NCBI GenBank assembly: GCA_002409455.1
Contig: DHNI01000158.1
Span: 2,869 to 9,448 of the forward strand
Direction of reading: 5' to 3'
Origin: Firmicutes bacterium UBA5420
Lineage (GTDB): Bacteria > Bacillota > Limnochordia > Darwinibacteriales > Darwinibacteriaceae
Length of the DNA: 6,580 nucleotides
Shown here: positions 5,827 through 6,580 of the stretch, piece by piece
Layout of the letters: every line of letters begins with the position of its first letter
How positions within the stretch are numbered: the first letter of the stretch is position 1
Notes under the pieces: model-generated
The model's input: only the letters and a program-made list of their open reading frames with translations
The model's database searches: none
What the model was told of the DNA's origin: nothing
Program-made: the position numbers and the translations under genes

Positions 5827-5832
5827 GAAGGA
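5777..5832 (+). promoter_or_regulatory. Candidate translational switch: two competing hairpins over the exonuclease ribosome site
   Basis: A perfect 12-bp inverted repeat joins TCCTTCCTAGAG (5788-5799) to CTCTAGGAAGGA (5821-5832) around a 21-nt loop. The right arm contains the only ribosome site of the exonuclease and ends at the base before its TTG start. The first 8 bases of the left arm can instead pair with AGGAGGGA (5777-5784) across a TTT loop (8 bp, one G-U). The two structures exclude each other: one hides the ribosome site, the other frees it. No T tract follows, so this is not a terminator. The pairing is seen directly; a regulatory role is inference. Confidence 0.5.
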
Positions 5833-6519
5833 TTGATACATATTCCTGATCGACTAATCTTTTTCGATGTAGAAACGACGGGCCTGGATGGTAATCGCGA
5901 TCGAATCATTGAGATCTGCCTGCTTTCCCTGAGTAAAGGGGGGGAAGTGGCCATCTACGAAACACTTATTGACCCAGAACGTCCTATTCCTGCAAACATA
6001 ACAGAAATCACAGGCTTGACCGATAGTGACCTAATTGGCGCTCCAACGGAGCCAGAGGTGGTAGAGGCGATTCGGGAGTTTGTGGGCTTTGGCACGCCCG
6101 TAGCACACAATCTTCCTTTCGATCTACGGTTTTTGAATGCCATGTTTCGCAGAAACAACCTCTTGGAGTTAGGAGCTGCAGGTATCGACACCCTAACCAT
6201 TAGTAGGACATTGTTCCCGAAATTGTGTATTTATCCTGAAGGTGGTGGTAGTCATCGCCTAAGCAACCTCATGTATCATTTTGGTCTCCAAGATTCTTAT
6301 GCCAATTCACACCGGGCTAAGGACGATGTGATGCTGCTCGTGGAGGTTTTCCGGCATCTTCAAGACTACGCCGCAGGTACTTCGGAAATGCTATTTCCAG
6401 AGGCCGTTACACACGGCTGTCCCACCTGCGGTTCGGCCATGTACTTAACTTTATCTGGGGATCAGAGGATTCTGACCTGCAAAAAGCAACCTTCCTGCAC
6501 CGCGAAGCTGGTTGTTTAA
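5833..6519 (+). CDS. DnaQ-like 3'-5' exonuclease (DEDDh) with C-terminal zinc ribbon
   Basis: This 228-residue protein is a DnaQ/epsilon-type exonuclease. ExoI is FDVETTGLDG with Asp12 and Glu14; ExoII is AHNLPFDLRFL with Asp97; ExoIII is SHRAKDDV with His160 and Asp165. All four acidic residues and the DEDDh histidine are present, so it should be active on DNA or RNA 3' ends with two metal ions. Residues 195-226 add a Cys4 zinc ribbon (CPTCG at 196-200, Cys216, Cys222), similar in spacing to topoisomerase I C-terminal fingers and likely to bind nucleic acid. No polymerase or helicase domain is attached, so a repair or RNA-trimming role is as likely as proofreading. The start is TTG 5833, the first possible start after an in-frame TAG at 5824; AGGAAGGA abuts it, an unusually tight gap. 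A rare ATT start at 5842 is the alternative. Confidence 0.9.
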   Translation: MIHIPDRLIFFDVETTGLDGNRDRIIEICLLSLSKGGEVAIYETLIDPERPIPANITEITGLTDSDLIGAPTEPEVVEAIREFVGFGTPVAHNLPFDLRFLNAMFRRNNLLELGAAGIDTLTISRTLFPKLCIYPEGGGSHRLSNLMYHFGLQDSYANSHRAKDDVMLLVEVFRHLQDYAAGTSEMLFPEAVTHGCPTCGSAMYLTLSGDQRILTCKKQPSCTAKLVV

Positions 6520-6549
6520 GCTTTGACAAGATAGCTTTCTGAAAAGCAG

Positions 6550-6579
6550 TTGACAATATACCCCCAGGGGGTATATAAT
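6550..6579 (+). promoter_or_regulatory. Consensus sigma-A promoter at window end
   Basis: TTGACA (6550-6555) and TATAAT (6574-6579) are both perfect matches, separated by 18 bases. It fires rightward toward a gene outside the window. Such a strong core usually needs repression, which the overlapping palindrome can provide. A second TTGACA at 6523-6528 has no -10 box. Confidence 0.85.
6556..6576. promoter_or_regulatory. CsoR/CstR-type operator
   Basis: A perfect 21-bp palindrome, ATATACCCCC and GGGGGTATAT around a central A, fills the spacer and enters the -10 box of the promoter. A C-run/G-run with flanking TA matches operators of CsoR-family repressors (copper-sensing CsoR, persulfide-sensing CstR and relatives), which release DNA on binding Cu(I) or after thiol modification. 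Downstream genes in such units are often the repressor, copZ/copA or sulfur-transfer proteins. Which one applies here cannot be told without the next gene. Confidence 0.78.
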
Positions 6580-6580
6580 C

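Noticed and set aside
5788..5832. Terminator after the DUF438 gene
   Set aside because: The stem is strong, but no T tract follows on the plus strand and the right arm is the ribosome site of the next gene, so a translational role fits better.
6534..6547. Terminator after the exonuclease gene
   Set aside because: GCTTT/AAAGC gives only a 5-bp stem with no T run; no convincing terminator was found before the window end.
1..6580. CRISPR array, insertion sequence ends or tandem repeats
   Set aside because: I saw no regularly spaced repeats, no transposase frames and no long terminal inverted repeats on reading both strands.

Overview
The window looks like chromosomal DNA from a spore-forming, anaerobic, Gram-positive bacterium of the Clostridia. 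A Desulfitobacterium/Peptococcaceae-type genome is my best guess, from general resemblance only. The signs are two spore-coat genes, a DUF438/hemerythrin/PAS sensor, strong AGGAGG ribosome sites, TTG starts and a CsoR-type operator. No database search was possible, so the placement is inference.

Layout. Positions 1-506 are a mobile-element edge: the 3' end of a class III Fic adenylyltransferase gene runs straight into the C-terminal remnant of a tyrosine recombinase, followed by a terminator. A tRNA-Trp gene with encoded CCA and its own promoter and terminator lies on the minus strand at 711-786. Its 3' end faces the integrase remnant, the usual geometry of a tRNA-associated island. Positions 903-3491 hold a compact two-gene plus-strand unit: a PduL-type phosphotransacylase and a full-length transketolase. 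It ends at a weak and then a strong hairpin; the strong one also serves the converging minus-strand genes. Positions 3605-4329 (minus strand) are a two-gene spore-coat operon: a small Gln/His-rich CotF-like protein, then a Coat F domain protein. Positions 4513-5754 (plus) encode a DUF438-hemerythrin-PAS protein. A 23-codon in-frame mini-ORF and a pair of mutually exclusive hairpins follow, leading into a DnaQ-like DEDDh exonuclease with a C-terminal zinc ribbon (5833-6519). The window ends in a consensus sigma-A promoter whose spacer carries a perfect CsoR/CstR-like palindrome; the gene it controls lies beyond the window.

How the parts relate. PduL (acyl-CoA to acyl-phosphate) and transketolase (pentose phosphates) are central-metabolism enzymes sharing one transcript. 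The coat genes are a sporulation module placed between housekeeping genes. The DUF438 sensor and the exonuclease may be translationally coupled through the mini-ORF. I see no clear new multi-gene system. The least ordinary signals are the competing-hairpin leader that buries the exonuclease ribosome site, the missing first histidine in the hemerythrin domain, and the Fic/integrase junction beside tRNA-Trp.
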